A stretch of DNA of 29,110 nucleotides from Ignavibacteria bacterium UBA2333 (GTDB lineage: Bacteria; Bacteroidota; Ignavibacteria; Kapaibacteriales; Kapaibacteriaceae): NCBI GenBank assembly GCA_002344895.1, contig DDUR01000057.1, positions 1-29,110 on the forward strand, given 5' to 3'. Both the position numbers and the translations under genes were made by a program. How positions within the stretch are numbered: the stretch's first letter is position 1; each line of letters begins with the position of its first letter. This document shows, piece after piece, positions 16,268-23,435 of the stretch. Below the pieces are notes generated by a model. That model searched no databases and had not been told where the DNA came from. It saw nothing but the letters and a program-made list of their open reading frames with translations.

Positions 16268-16873
16268 TCAGCGAGCAAGGGTTACAAACGCGCCGAGACG
16301 CCATGATGAAGGGAGACCTTCTCCGACTAGAGGGATATGGCCTCCTATTGTGAGGCCCGCTTCCCCGCCAAAACTGAGGCCTATGTCTGGACGAACAGCA
16401 ACACCAACATCAGAACGAAAATTCGTTGTGACACAAACGTCGGCCCGAAGTGTGATAAGTATAATCGACAACTCGTATCCAGCTGAGATCAAAGCCTGAA
16501 TGTCGTCGTTATTTCCGTACGCCCCAACGGCATACCGACGTCCGATGATTCCGAACGGTCCGTGTGATGTAAACCGCTCTCCATGAACAACACCTACTTC
16601 TGCTCCAACGTATCGAGTCGGATGCATAACCATGAACAATGATGCATGCGGCATATATTTCCATACCCGGCGATTCTGAACCACCGTTGAATCCTGAGCA
16701 TGGATTGACGTTGGAGAACAGCAAACAACAGCGTATATCAACAGGAAACAGATGATTACTCTTTCACCCGAAGACAGAACCGACGTGGTTCGAAGACTAC
16801 AGAGTGTTCTACTCGACGAACTCTCTGTCGACGCAGGTCGTTTTGAAGTTGAGCGCATTGTGGACTTCATCAC
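16268..16873 (-). CDS. Probable small outer-membrane barrel protein, start uncertain
   Basis: The mature part after SPTSIHAQ has about 145 aa of alternating strands (YVGAEVGVVHGERF, GPFGIIGRRYAVGAYG, ISAGYELSIILITLRADVCV, RPDIGLSFGGEAGLTIGG, WRLGAFVTLAR) typical of small barrel proteins in Bacteroidota. The signal peptide core is VIICFLLIYAVVCC. The start is a problem: the only ATGs (16873, 16870, 16858) lie inside the divergent DUF2164 gene and give a long Ser/Thr/Arg-rich leader, while the first usable codon downstream of that gene's start (TTG 16741) would cut the signal. The coordinates given are the maximal frame. It lies 24 bp downstream of the divergently oriented-looking neighbour pair and just upstream of the metallo-hydrolase on the same strand. 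Confidence 0.6.
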   Translation of the reverse strand: MMKSTMRSTSKRPASTESSSSRTLCSLRTTSVLSSGERVIICFLLIYAVVCCSPTSIHAQDSTVVQNRRVWKYMPHASLFMVMHPTRYVGAEVGVVHGERFTSHGPFGIIGRRYAVGAYGNNDDIQALISAGYELSIILITLRADVCVTTNFRSDVGVAVRPDIGLSFGGEAGLTIGGHIPLVGEGLPSSWRLGAFVTLAR

Positions 16874-16994
16874 AGCGAATCTCGGAGTATACTTCTACAA
16901 TCAAGGTGTACGAGATTCACGTGCAATGGTAATGCGAAAGGTCGATGACATCTCGGAAGCCATTGATGGCCTGGAACGGCCGCTACCACGCTAA
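16752..16994 (+). CDS. DUF2164 family protein
   Basis: The 80-aa product matches DUF2164: MITLSPEDRTDVVRRLQSVL, then LDELSVDAGRFEVERIVDFI and the hallmark GVYFYNQGVRDSRAMV. Function unknown in this family. The ATG at 16752 has AGGA 7 bases upstream. Its first about 120 bp may overlap the 5' end of the minus-strand barrel gene, head to head. After it come 43 bp without visible features before the convergent DinB gene. Confidence 0.87.
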   Translation: MITLSPEDRTDVVRRLQSVLLDELSVDAGRFEVERIVDFITANLGVYFYNQGVRDSRAMVMRKVDDISEAIDGLERPLPR

Positions 16995-17037
16995 CGTCGA
17001 TTGTTGCATCCTTTGCGACACAACATACCAAGCGTAC

Positions 17038-17514
17038 CTATACGATACGTACGTAGGCAATGTAGTCAAGGGGCAAAAGGGGTCCAGTTGTAACAGTACG
17101 TAATGCTGACATTATCTGACCTCGATGATATGTAGAGTGATTCACGACATGGAGAAGAATGTCCGACGCAGGATGATCGTACTGTACACCCGTTGTTGTG
17201 GAATACGTGATACGATGTGACGATAGATCTGGAATGTCCTGGGCTATCTCAACAAGACGTCTGGAGGCATCCTGAAGGGTATCAAGAAGTTCAGGACCAG
17301 TTCTTCCATTTGTAAGGGCCATAACGGAACTAGGTGACTGACCCTCAATACGCATTCTCCAGGCTATCTCTGCGCCAGTAATGTGTCGCAATGCCTCAAG
17401 AACATGTTCGAAGGGAGCTATCGCAACGTCAAATACAGAATCACTTTTCACAGAAAGAATGTTTGAGGCAAGGCGTTCATTTGCCCAAACGTTATAGTGA
17501 AGAAGTTGAATCAT
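17038..17514 (-). CDS. DinB-family putative metal-dependent protein
   Basis: The 158-aa product is a four-helix DinB/YfiT-type protein. Metal-ligand candidates are His44 (HVLEALRHITGAEIAW) and His126/His130 (LLHVVNHSTYHRGQI), the usual spacing in the family. Such proteins are often thiol-dependent transferases or of unknown activity. ATG 17514 (MIQLLHYNVWANERL) is chosen because it is the family start and GAGG lies 7 bases upstream. An in-frame start at 17580 would overlap the upstream GNAT gene. Same strand as, and 41 bp downstream of, that GNAT gene, so probably co-transcribed. Its 3' end contains a module B copy, read as GPLLPLD. Confidence 0.87.
   Translation of the reverse strand: MIQLLHYNVWANERLASNILSVKSDSVFDVAIAPFEHVLEALRHITGAEIAWRMRIEGQSPSSVMALTNGRTGPELLDTLQDASRRLVEIAQDIPDLSSHRITYSTTTGVQYDHPASDILLHVVNHSTYHRGQIMSALRTVTTGPLLPLDYIAYVRIV
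17069..17083 (+). repeat. Module B paired G-run at the 3' end of the DinB gene
   Basis: AGGGGC and AGGGGT with cores 9 bp apart, antisense to the gene, encoding PLLPL on the minus strand. Confidence 0.5.
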
Positions 17515-17555
17515 ACAATCCTCGTTGGTTATGAAGCGTACAGCCTCATTCGTTA

Positions 17556-18092
17556 CTACCGTGAAAGCTCCCACCGCCACACGATTCCCTCGTCGTTATC
17601 ATGAACCTCATGGGTCATCGTGAAACCGAGCGAACGAAGGACAGCTGTAGATACATTCTCTGTTGGTAAGGTGTGTGCGCATACTTTCTGTACCTCCACT
17701 GCGCTGAACGCAATATCGACTAACGATGCAGCAAACTCCTTTGCCAGACCCCTCCCGCGAAACGGACGCGATATCTCGTAGCCAATTTCAACAACTCCAT
17801 CGATTGGTGCTCCACGAAATCCACCGCTACCAACCAGAAACCCATTCTCCCGGAGAACGGGTAGATGTGTAAACCATCCTGACTCCGCAGGTGATGACTT
17901 CTGTAACTGACGTAATGTCCAAAGAAATGGCTCCCTGCCAAACACCGTCCATTCGGCCGGTACGTTACACGACAGGTGTCGAGCGAGTTCAATGTCACCA
18001 ACGAGCGCTGCCTCAACGGCAGCAACATCCAATCGGTGAATATCAAGCCTCGTTGTCGAGAGAAAATGCGCGGTGGTGTGTCGATCGGTCAT
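17556..18092 (-). CDS. GNAT-family N-acetyltransferase (RimJ/RimL-like)
   Basis: The 178-aa product has the GNAT acetyl-CoA site: EIGYEISRPFRGRGLAKEFA (Q/RxxGxG/A loop) and the later ENVSTAVLRSLGFTMTHEV. The opening TTRLDIHRLD and the overall length resemble RimJ/RimL-type enzymes that acetylate N-termini or small molecules. The substrate cannot be told. It lies upstream of the DinB gene on the same strand. A single module A unit (CTCCCGGAG at 17847-17855) is embedded in the coding region and read as LRENG. Confidence 0.87.
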   Translation of the reverse strand: MTDRHTTAHFLSTTRLDIHRLDVAAVEAALVGDIELARHLSCNVPAEWTVFGREPFLWTLRQLQKSSPAESGWFTHLPVLRENGFLVGSGGFRGAPIDGVVEIGYEISRPFRGRGLAKEFAASLVDIAFSAVEVQKVCAHTLPTENVSTAVLRSLGFTMTHEVHDNDEGIVWRWELSR

Positions 18093-18147
18093 AACGCCCT
18101 GCGTACGACGTCAAAAGAAAAAAGATTCGCAAGTAAGCTCACCGACT

Positions 18148-18161
18148 GCCCCTTTTGCCCC
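18148..18161 (-). repeat. Module B paired G-run, intergenic
   Basis: GCCCC twice on the plus strand, 9 bp apart, in the 99-bp gap between two minus-strand genes, 56 bp upstream of the GNAT start. No other feature seen in this gap. Confidence 0.6.
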
Positions 18162-18191
18162 CTTCCATCGTGCTCTGTGATAAGGGTATGA

Positions 18192-18782
18192 CTATATCGG
18201 TGTTACGATAGCGTACAGACTTAGGATAGCGACCCATAACAGAATGCCTACCACACGATGCGAGTTACATCCACGATCTGAAGCGTATCTGTGTACCATA
18301 ACTGCCACATAACAGGCCGTATAGTATAGGAATATATCAAGCGCAAGTATGTTCGTCGAAAGTATCCACGTATAGATCAAGAAGATGACAATGATGAATG
18401 TATTCATCACAATCAAACCAGCCGCTCTACTTACCAGTGGCAAACGATCACCTAGCCTGTGAAGACGTATGCCATCAACCACAAGTAACATCAATGTTGC
18501 GCCAAGGCCGAGTTTTCCGTGTTCCCACAGGGACTCATTCACCGGAGCAACGAGTCCAAACAGGTACGTGTTACCTGTGACTCCAAAAAGAAAGTGCCAC
18601 AGGGTACCAACGACACACAGAACTACGACATCCAGGACATCACGCTTGTGAGGTAGAACACTTGTTCCGTGAACACGCCATCGCCTGTTACCAGGATAAT
18701 TATCGTTACTCATGAGTACAAGAAAACGCGAGAACAACGCGAGAACAACGCAGTAGATCAAAACTATCAGATAAGGGGGCAA
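18192..18782 (-). CDS. DUF6512 family membrane protein
   Basis: The 196-aa product has about five membrane segments and the DUF6512 hallmark FGLVAPVNESLWEHGKLG (about residues 75-92), preceded by GTLWHFLFGVTGNTYL. Function unknown. The frame starts at TTG 18782 (MPPYLIVLIYCVV); ATG 18713 (MSNDNYPG) would drop the first membrane helix. The TTG and its context lie within a degenerate module B copy (18775-18789), so the repeat may have shaped the start. It ends 99 bp from the GNAT gene on the same strand. Confidence 0.78.
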   Translation of the reverse strand: MPPYLIVLIYCVVLALFSRFLVLMSNDNYPGNRRWRVHGTSVLPHKRDVLDVVVLCVVGTLWHFLFGVTGNTYLFGLVAPVNESLWEHGKLGLGATLMLLVVDGIRLHRLGDRLPLVSRAAGLIVMNTFIIVIFLIYTWILSTNILALDIFLYYTACYVAVMVHRYASDRGCNSHRVVGILLWVAILSLYAIVTPI

Positions 18783-18789
18783 AAGGTGC
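18775..18789 (+). repeat. Degenerate module B at the DUF6512 start
   Basis: AGGGGGC followed by AAAAGGTGC; the second half-site has one change (GGTGC for GGGGC). Cores 9 bp apart. It overlaps the start codon of the minus-strand DUF6512 gene. Confidence 0.45.
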
Positions 18790-18873
18790 TCCGGCCGTTG
18801 GGAAATGCCGTATTCACGGCGTAGATTTCAGACTGATACACGACTCCTACTGACCACGATACACATTGAAGGC

Positions 18874-19494
18874 ATGAAAGCGCAGAAGCCTCAATCCCAG
18901 TCGACAACCTCATCCAAACCAACACCTGATCAACTCTTTGAACGGGCGCGTCGGTGGAAGGAGGAGTTGCTCGTATTGAGGGAAATCCTCAAACAAACGG
19001 ATATGACAGAGGATGTAAAGTGGTATCAGCCCGTCTACACCGTAAACGGAAAAAACGTCTGTATTCTGAGCACGTTTAAGGACTCTTGTGTTCTGGGATT
19101 CTTTAAGGGAGCACTGCTACAGGATCCGGAGAACAACCTCCGACAGCCCGGACCAAATACGCAATCGTCGCGTTTTTTACGTTTTACCTCTGTCAACGAG
19201 ATTCGCCAACAAGAAACAGCCATTCGACGGTATGTGGACGAAGCGATAGCGCATGAACGATCAGGTACAAAGGTTGTTTTTCAGAGGATCGACGAACGTC
19301 CATTACCAGAAGAACTCGTACAGGCATTCCAACGAATTCCCGAACTCGAACAATCATTCAGGGCGCTCACACCAGGCAGGCAACGTGAGTACCTGCTCCA
19401 CTTCTCGTCGGCGAAACAATCGGCAACACGGCATTCGAGGATAGAAGCCTGTATGCAACGGATTCTGGACGGGAAGGGGTTCAGGGAGAAGTGA
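18874..19494 (+). CDS. YdeI/OmdA-type protein with DUF1801 domain
   Basis: The 206-aa product has an N-terminal DUF1801 domain (ARRWKEELLVLREIL, EDVKWYQPVYTVNGKNV, GFFKGALLQDPEN) and the C-terminal OmdA/YdeI-type tail (PLPEELVQAFQ, FRALTPGRQREYLLHFSSAK, QSATRHSRIEACMQRILDGK). These proteins have been linked to stress or peptide tolerance in some bacteria, but the function is uncertain. I prefer ATG 18874 because the family starts about there. ATG 18805 in frame adds 23 unconserved residues. The stop is 29 bp from the first module C hairpin. Confidence 0.87.
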   Translation: MKAQKPQSQSTTSSKPTPDQLFERARRWKEELLVLREILKQTDMTEDVKWYQPVYTVNGKNVCILSTFKDSCVLGFFKGALLQDPENNLRQPGPNTQSSRFLRFTSVNEIRQQETAIRRYVDEAIAHERSGTKVVFQRIDERPLPEELVQAFQRIPELEQSFRALTPGRQREYLLHFSSAKQSATRHSRIEACMQRILDGKGFREK

Positions 19495-19522
19495 GAGGGG
19501 GCAAACAGGCGCGCCGCGAGGT

Positions 19523-19557
19523 AGGTGCCGGGGACCTTTGGGCCCCCGGCACCTTTT
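19523..19557 (+). terminator. Module C hairpin plus T-run
   Basis: AGGTGCCGGGG pairs with CCCCGGCACCT (11 bp) and is followed by TTTT. It lies 29 bp after the YdeI/OmdA stop, so it can serve as an intrinsic terminator. Loop variant ACCTTTGGGC. Confidence 0.65.
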
Positions 19558-19570
19558 GACTCAGGAGAAT

Positions 19571-19608
19571 CATTCACCGGGTAATGTGGTAACCCGGTGA
19601 ATGGGTTT
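19571..19608 (+). terminator. Module E hairpin plus T-run
   Basis: A perfect 12-bp stem with a 9-base loop is followed by GGTTTTT, a second terminator-like structure 16 bp after module C. Confidence 0.55.
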
Positions 19609-19683
19609 TTCGAACACGAATCCTTCGGACATAAAGCCACCTCCTATTCAACCAATTTGTGAGAACCTTGACAGTCGTAGGAA

Positions 19684-19698
19684 GGGGGCAAAAGGGGC
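19684..19698 (+). repeat. Module B paired G-run, intergenic
   Basis: Canonical copy, GGGGGCAAAAGGGGC, cores 9 bp apart, 79 bp upstream of the lipoprotein start. It stands apart from the composite repeat to its left. Confidence 0.65.
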
Positions 19699-19776
19699 AC
19701 TGCACTAGCCGATACAATTGACGTAAACCATTTGCGTTGTCATGCAGCGGAGGAATCACATACGGAGAGGGAAACG

Positions 19777-20823
19777 ATGAAAAGAATCTCGGCTTTCGGA
19801 CTCGCAATACTGAGCATAGCACTTATAGCTTGTGAGTCCACACCTAGTGGACCGCCGAACATACAAATGTGTACTGATGCTATTCGGCATGCGATAGACA
19901 CGGTAGCCTATGATCACACTGATGGTCTTCACGTGACCGTCGTTCGGACAGACAGTACACCGTGCGTCTATGACAGTTATAGCGCTGGTAGATCCTATGT
20001 TGGTACTCGAACACATTACTATCGCGTCTATGTTCGAGCTGATTGGGGACTCCGTCATGCGTTTTATGGTGATGTATCGGTGAACGTTGGTAGTATGAGA
20101 TATGACTTTAACCTTCTAAACTATACGCCAGGGAGCGAGTTTATCGAACTCATTACTAGTCAACCATCGACCCAGCACACGGAGGTATCAGTCAATCTTG
20201 ACGGTGTAAAGACATCGTACCTGTATACTGGCAACCTTGGTCGGGATTTTGAACATCTCACCGATGAAGGTTCAATCTGGAAGATTGAGGCTCAGCGGTA
20301 CTTCAGCTATAGTCCGAATAGGTCCCCTTCGGACCTTATGCCAATGGGTAGGTGGCAAACATCGGACAATGTGCCGTATTACGTTCTACCACAGCGTTAT
20401 CTCGCCCATGGAGACGAAGCACCACGAATCCTGAAACTCGGGGATACGATCGTTGTTGTACCTGGACATACCATTGACAGCAATCGTATATCCATACATA
20501 TCTCACGTATCGGTAAATCTTCACTTTGGACGTCTGGACAGAATGGTTACCTCAAGGGAAGCATCCATTACGACATTTCCATCAAGCAGTATGAGGGTAG
20601 TAGTGTCGCGAAAGGTTCAATGACCGAGGTGCAAGCTCGAAATGCTGCACATCTGAAGACAACTCTCACGGCTTTGAATCCCGTGGCTATTCTGCGATTC
20701 GACGATGATCTCTACTATAACAAAAACGGTCTGCAACTTGAGATTGGCGGCCTTAATTCATCAACACCTGCAATGCCAGTAGAAATCTTTGCTGAGGCGT
20801 CGTTTAGGAGGAAGGACAAGTGA
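19777..20823 (+). CDS. Lipoprotein of unknown function
   Basis: The 348-aa product begins with a lipoprotein signal MKRISAFGLAILSIALIAC with Cys19. ATG 19777 is chosen for this signal and for GGAGAGGG shortly upstream. An in-frame ATG at 19732 would hide the signal. The mature part is Tyr- and Ser-rich with many short strands and no motif I recognise. Its last bases overlap the next gene (GTGA at 20820-20823), so it is translationally coupled to a GNAT acetyltransferase, an odd partnership. It sits in the first block between module C hairpins. Confidence 0.75.
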   Translation: MKRISAFGLAILSIALIACESTPSGPPNIQMCTDAIRHAIDTVAYDHTDGLHVTVVRTDSTPCVYDSYSAGRSYVGTRTHYYRVYVRADWGLRHAFYGDVSVNVGSMRYDFNLLNYTPGSEFIELITSQPSTQHTEVSVNLDGVKTSYLYTGNLGRDFEHLTDEGSIWKIEAQRYFSYSPNRSPSDLMPMGRWQTSDNVPYYVLPQRYLAHGDEAPRILKLGDTIVVVPGHTIDSNRISIHISRIGKSSLWTSGQNGYLKGSIHYDISIKQYEGSSVAKGSMTEVQARNAAHLKTTLTALNPVAILRFDDDLYYNKNGLQLEIGGLNSSTPAMPVEIFAEASFRRKDK

Positions 20824-21335
20824 TCGTAACGCTGCGTTCAGCAACGACGAACGATCTACCACACCTACGGCAATGGGATAACGATCCTGACGTTCTTGCG
20901 TCGGACCCAAATGACGACTGGAACTGGGACGAAGAGATCACGCGCACGCCATCCTGGCGACATCAACTCATCATTGAAGCAGACGAACACCCCGTAGGTT
21001 TTATCCAGATCATAAACGCCGTAGAGGAAGAAACACACTACTGGGGTGAACAAGCACCAGGAACCTATGCAATCGACATTTGGATTGGTGTCGCAAGCGC
21101 TCGACGTCGTGGTATCGGTAGTATGGCCATGAAGATGGCAATCGAGAAATGTTTCCAAGATCTCGGTGCAACACGTATCGTCATTGATCCCCTGATTAGC
21201 AATGACAAAGCCATCGCGTTTTACCGTCGGTTCGGATTCAGAGATGTAGAGTTCCGAACCTTTGGTGAGGATGAATGCCTCGTGATGGAACTCCGGAAAG
21301 ACGGACGTGCAAACGAAGGTGCCGGGGACCTTTAG
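20820..21335 (+). CDS. GNAT-family acetyltransferase (AAC(6')-like), repeat-derived C-terminus
   Basis: The 171-aa product has a full GNAT core: LIIEADEHPVGFIQIINA, IDIWIGVASARRRGIGSMAM (RRxGxG acetyl-CoA loop) and IDPLISNDKAIAFYRRFGFR. The layout (opening RSATTNDLPHLRQWDNDPDV, FIQ after the second strand, DPxxxNDKAIAFYxxxGF) recalls aminoglycoside 6'-N-acetyltransferase relatives, but the substrate is not shown. The start is GTG, overlapping the lipoprotein stop. The last seven codons plus stop (NEGAGDL then TAG) are read from the module C hairpin: its left arm and loop supply the C-terminus and the stop codon. Confidence 0.87.
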   Translation: MIVTLRSATTNDLPHLRQWDNDPDVLASDPNDDWNWDEEITRTPSWRHQLIIEADEHPVGFIQIINAVEEETHYWGEQAPGTYAIDIWIGVASARRRGIGSMAMKMAIEKCFQDLGATRIVIDPLISNDKAIAFYRRFGFRDVEFRTFGEDECLVMELRKDGRANEGAGDL

Positions 21336-21351
21336 GCCCCCGGCACCTTTT
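21317..21351 (+). terminator. Module C hairpin plus T-run overlapping the GNAT stop
   Basis: 11-bp stem, loop ACCTTTAGGC, followed by TTTT. The TAG stop of the upstream gene lies in the loop, so a ribosome finishing translation would sit on the hairpin. Confidence 0.6.
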
Positions 21352-21398
21352 GACTCAGGAGAAATTCCTACAGCAGGAACACCGTCACGGAAAGACGA

Positions 21399-21433
21399 AG
21401 GTGCCGGGGACCTTTAGGCCCCCGGCACCTTTT
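21399..21433 (+). terminator. Module C hairpin plus T-run, second copy
   Basis: Same 11-bp stem and loop as the copy 82 bp to the left, followed by TTTT. Located between convergent genes. Confidence 0.5.
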
Positions 21434-21449
21434 GACTCAGGAGAAATTC

Positions 21450-21971
21450 CTACAGCAGGAACACCGTCAAGTCCGTCCGGAACTCCTCAGGATATGTCGT
21501 CGACTCCGGACCCCGACTATACGTCTCACAAAACGTTCCACGTTTACTGTGTCCCGAGTCATCAACTCTAGCCATAAACTGACGCCATGCGTCCGGAAGT
21601 TGTTCGTATGGTCCGGTCAAACTCGCCGTCATAGCCTTCGATGCAGGCACAATACTGTTCTTGACGCGCCCCTGCTCCGTTATGGGGGCACCAATAGGGA
21701 ATCCAATTTCAAAATCAAAAGAGTCCGTGGGCATACGATGATGATAGGCCATCAACGGTCCCAGCACTTGAGCATTCTGACCCATTACAACCTGGAGTAT
21801 CTCCTGGATAGCAGCATCCATATGGACGTGCATCTCCGTCAGGGGAATCGTCAGGTGTATGGTTGCCGTTGAGACTTCCGGTAGGTCAACAACATTTGGT
21901 TCCGAGAGCATTCGCCATCCTCGATACTTTTGTGCAGAAAAACGTTGACTCAAATCTACGAGCCAGAACAT
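21450..21971 (-). CDS. GyrI-like/effector-binding domain protein
   Basis: The 173-aa product resembles stand-alone GyrI-like (AraC effector-binding) domains: MLSEPNVVDLPEVSTATIHL, MDAAIQEILQVVM, VLGPLMAYHH, DFEIGFPIGAPI, SKAMTASLTGPYEQLPDAWR and a closing TTYPEEFRTDLTVFLL. Such domains bind small amphipathic ligands or, in SbmC/GyrI, protect gyrase. I take ATG 21971 because AAGGAG lies 8 bases upstream. ATG 21911 (MLSEPN) is an alternative with GAGG upstream. At 21971 the start codon overlaps the start of the divergent gene by 2 bp. The last codons and stop come from module D linker sequence. Confidence 0.72.
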   Translation of the reverse strand: MFWLVDLSQRFSAQKYRGWRMLSEPNVVDLPEVSTATIHLTIPLTEMHVHMDAAIQEILQVVMGQNAQVLGPLMAYHHRMPTDSFDFEIGFPIGAPITEQGRVKNSIVPASKAMTASLTGPYEQLPDAWRQFMARVDDSGHSKRGTFCETYSRGPESTTYPEEFRTDLTVFLL

Positions 21972-23058
21972 GTCCACACTCCTTAAAAAGCTCAACATCA
22001 AGGAGTCCTCAACCCTTGTTATCCTGAATGCCCCCTTGCCCCTTATCAAAACGTTGTCCGATCCATCTATTACGACCACAACACGCATTAGCCGAACGAT
22101 CTCCAGCGCCATAACCTTTGTGACAACACTTGACGAAGTTGATCGTTTCGCGAACGATCTCACATCACGCGCGACTGATGACGCTATACTTTGGTTTGCC
22201 TATCCAAAATCAACATCGAAGAACTATCGATGCGAATTCAACCGTGACACGGGATGGGAGTCGCTTGGTAAACTTGGCTGGGAACCTGTACGACAAGTAG
22301 CGATTGACGAGGACTGGACGGCCTTACGATTTCGGAAACGCACAAAGATTCCCGTGATGACTCGTACAACACTACGATCACATGGCACTCACGAACTCTC
22401 TGCTGTTGACGCCTACATTGCGGCTCTGCCACAAATCCAACAAGATGCTCTTCAACGATTGCGGACAATCATTCTCTCCGTTATTCCCAATGCTGAACAA
22501 GTGATATCGTATGGAATTCCAACATTCCGTCTACACGGAACAAATGTGGTCCATATGGGCGCTTCAAAAAATCACTGTTCCTTCTATACAGGCGGCACTC
22601 CGCTGGAAACCTTCGCGAAGGAGTTAGAACCGTTCTCCACAAGTAAGGGGACCATCCGATTTCAGACAAACAAGCCCCTTCCCAAGCCCCTTATCATAAA
22701 CCTGGTGAAATTCCGGTTAGCCGAGATTCTTGCGAAACAATCACGAAAGAGCACTGCGAGAACATCAAAGAACAACTCGGAACGGAAAACTCAAAGCACG
22801 ACGAAGATCATTGTCGACACGAAGAGCAGTACGAAGAGCAGTACGAAGAGCAGCACGAAGAGCAGCACGAAGAACAGCAAAATGAGCAGCGAAATGAGCA
22901 GCACGAAGAGCAGTACGAAGAGCAGTACGAAGAGCAGTACGAAGAGCGGCAAGAAGAGCAGTACGAAGAGCAGCACGAAGAGCAGCACGAAGAACGGCGC
23001 GAAGAGCAACACCAAGAACATAATCGGCTCTTCCTCAAAACAACGGAAATCATCATGA
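21970..23058 (+). CDS. DUF3052-like + DUF1801 fusion with Ser/Thr/Lys repeat tail
   Basis: The 362-aa product has three parts. Residues about 1-115 resemble DUF3052: LLKKLNIKESSTLVILNAP, then ILWFAYPKSTSKNYRCEFN and AIDEDWTALRFRKR. Residues about 135-260 are a DUF1801/YdhG-like domain: VDAYIAALPQIQQDALQRLR, AEQVISYGIPTF, NHCSFYTGGTPLETF, GTIRFQTNKPLPKPLI. Residues about 265-362 are a basic, low-complexity tail of SSTK units encoded by 16 near-identical 12-bp repeats (22822-23013). Such a tail could bind nucleic acid, as histone H1-like tails do, but this is inference. Upstream Shine-Dalgarno is weak. The stop overlaps the next gene by ATGA. Module B copies at 22030-22042 and 22674-22690 lie inside. 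Confidence 0.75.
   Translation: MSTLLKKLNIKESSTLVILNAPLPLIKTLSDPSITTTTRISRTISSAITFVTTLDEVDRFANDLTSRATDDAILWFAYPKSTSKNYRCEFNRDTGWESLGKLGWEPVRQVAIDEDWTALRFRKRTKIPVMTRTTLRSHGTHELSAVDAYIAALPQIQQDALQRLRTIILSVIPNAEQVISYGIPTFRLHGTNVVHMGASKNHCSFYTGGTPLETFAKELEPFSTSKGTIRFQTNKPLPKPLIINLVKFRLAEILAKQSRKSTARTSKNNSERKTQSTTKIIVDTKSSTKSSTKSSTKSSTKNSKMSSEMSSTKSSTKSSTKSSTKSGKKSSTKSSTKSSTKNGAKSNTKNIIGSSSKQRKSS
22030..22042 (-). repeat. Module B paired G-run, antisense inside DUF3052-like part
   Basis: GCCCC twice with 8-bp period, then TTATC. Read in the gene as APLPLI. Confidence 0.5.
22674..22690 (-). repeat. Module B paired G-run, antisense inside DUF1801 part
   Basis: GCCCC twice with 12-bp period, again followed by TTATC. 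Read in the gene as KPLPKPLI. Confidence 0.45.
22822..23013 (+). repeat. Sixteen 12-bp in-frame tandem units
   Basis: Units follow AAGAGCAGYACG with a few variants (for example AAGAACAGCAAA, AAGAGCGGCAAG). Each encodes a four-residue step of the KSST tail, so gain or loss of units keeps the frame. The complementary strand is an open hydrophobic Phe/Val/Leu frame, which I regard as a shadow. Confidence 0.9.
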
Positions 23059-23435
23059 ATGAAATAGCACTAAAAATTTTTGTTGTTGTCTGCAGTTTGA
23101 CGGCGATCTTCCATGTACTTGTTGCGTTTGGTTTACCATGGGGACGATTCACCCAGGGAGGCCAACACGACGGTCGGCTTCCAACCAGAGGAAGAGTAAC
23201 GGCCGTTGCTTCAGCGATAATCCTCGTACTATTTATCATTGTTGCCCTCACACGTTCTGGGCGAATTCTTCTCGACTATACCAACGTATCCCATACGGCA
23301 ATGTGGGTTGTTACGGCCTACATGGCACTTGGTGTTGTGTTAAACGCAATATCTCGCAGTAAAGCGGAGCGGAATCTCTGGACACCGGTTGTGCTGATAC
23401 TCCTTCTGTGTTCTCTTGTTCTCTCCACGAACTAA
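23055..23435 (+). CDS. Small four-helix membrane protein, function unknown
   Basis: The 126-aa product has four membrane segments (about residues 7-27, 47-65, 79-97 and 107-123). Between the first two is AFGLPWGRFTQGGQHDGRLP, with a conserved-looking GLPWG and GG..LP, which I recall from small uncharacterised membrane proteins of Bacteroidota and Actinobacteria. It overlaps the tail of the DUF3052-like gene by 4 bp (ATGA), implying translational coupling. After its stop comes a 252-bp gap filled mainly by repeats. Confidence 0.75.
   Translation: MNEIALKIFVVVCSLTAIFHVLVAFGLPWGRFTQGGQHDGRLPTRGRVTAVASAIILVLFIIVALTRSGRILLDYTNVSHTAMWVVTAYMALGVVLNAISRSKAERNLWTPVVLILLLCSLVLSTN

Larger units (their letters stand above)
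19498..19608 (+). repeat. Composite repeat B-C-D-E
   Basis: Four bases after the YdeI stop come a half-decayed module B (GGGGC at 19498-19502, second site lost), module C (19523-19554, followed by TTTT), module D start (GACTCAGGAGAA) and a perfect 12-bp module E stem, CATTCACCGGGT (19571-19582) with ACCCGGTGAATG (19592-19603), then GGTTTTT. The remaining 19609-19776 holds only the stand-alone module B at 19684-19698 and the lipoprotein leader. Confidence 0.8.
21317..21469 (+). repeat. Tandem 82-bp C-D repeat
   Basis: Two copies of module C (21317-21348 and 21399-21430) with 82-bp period, each followed by TTTTGACTCAGGAGAAAT and then by a small stem TTCCTacagcAGGAA and ACACCGTCA. The second linker supplies the stop codon (CTA at 21450-21452, read as TAG on the minus strand) of the GyrI-like gene. 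Confidence 0.85.

Noticed and set aside
21275..21571. Proline-rich ORFs reading through the C hairpins (PGTFRPPAPFDSGE)
   Set aside because: Similar frames open at every hairpin copy only because the repeat is the same; none continues into a recognisable protein.
22791..23021. Hydrophobic Phe/Val/Leu-rich ORF on the minus strand
   Set aside because: It is the complement of the 12-bp SSTK-coding repeat, with no start signal or independent support.
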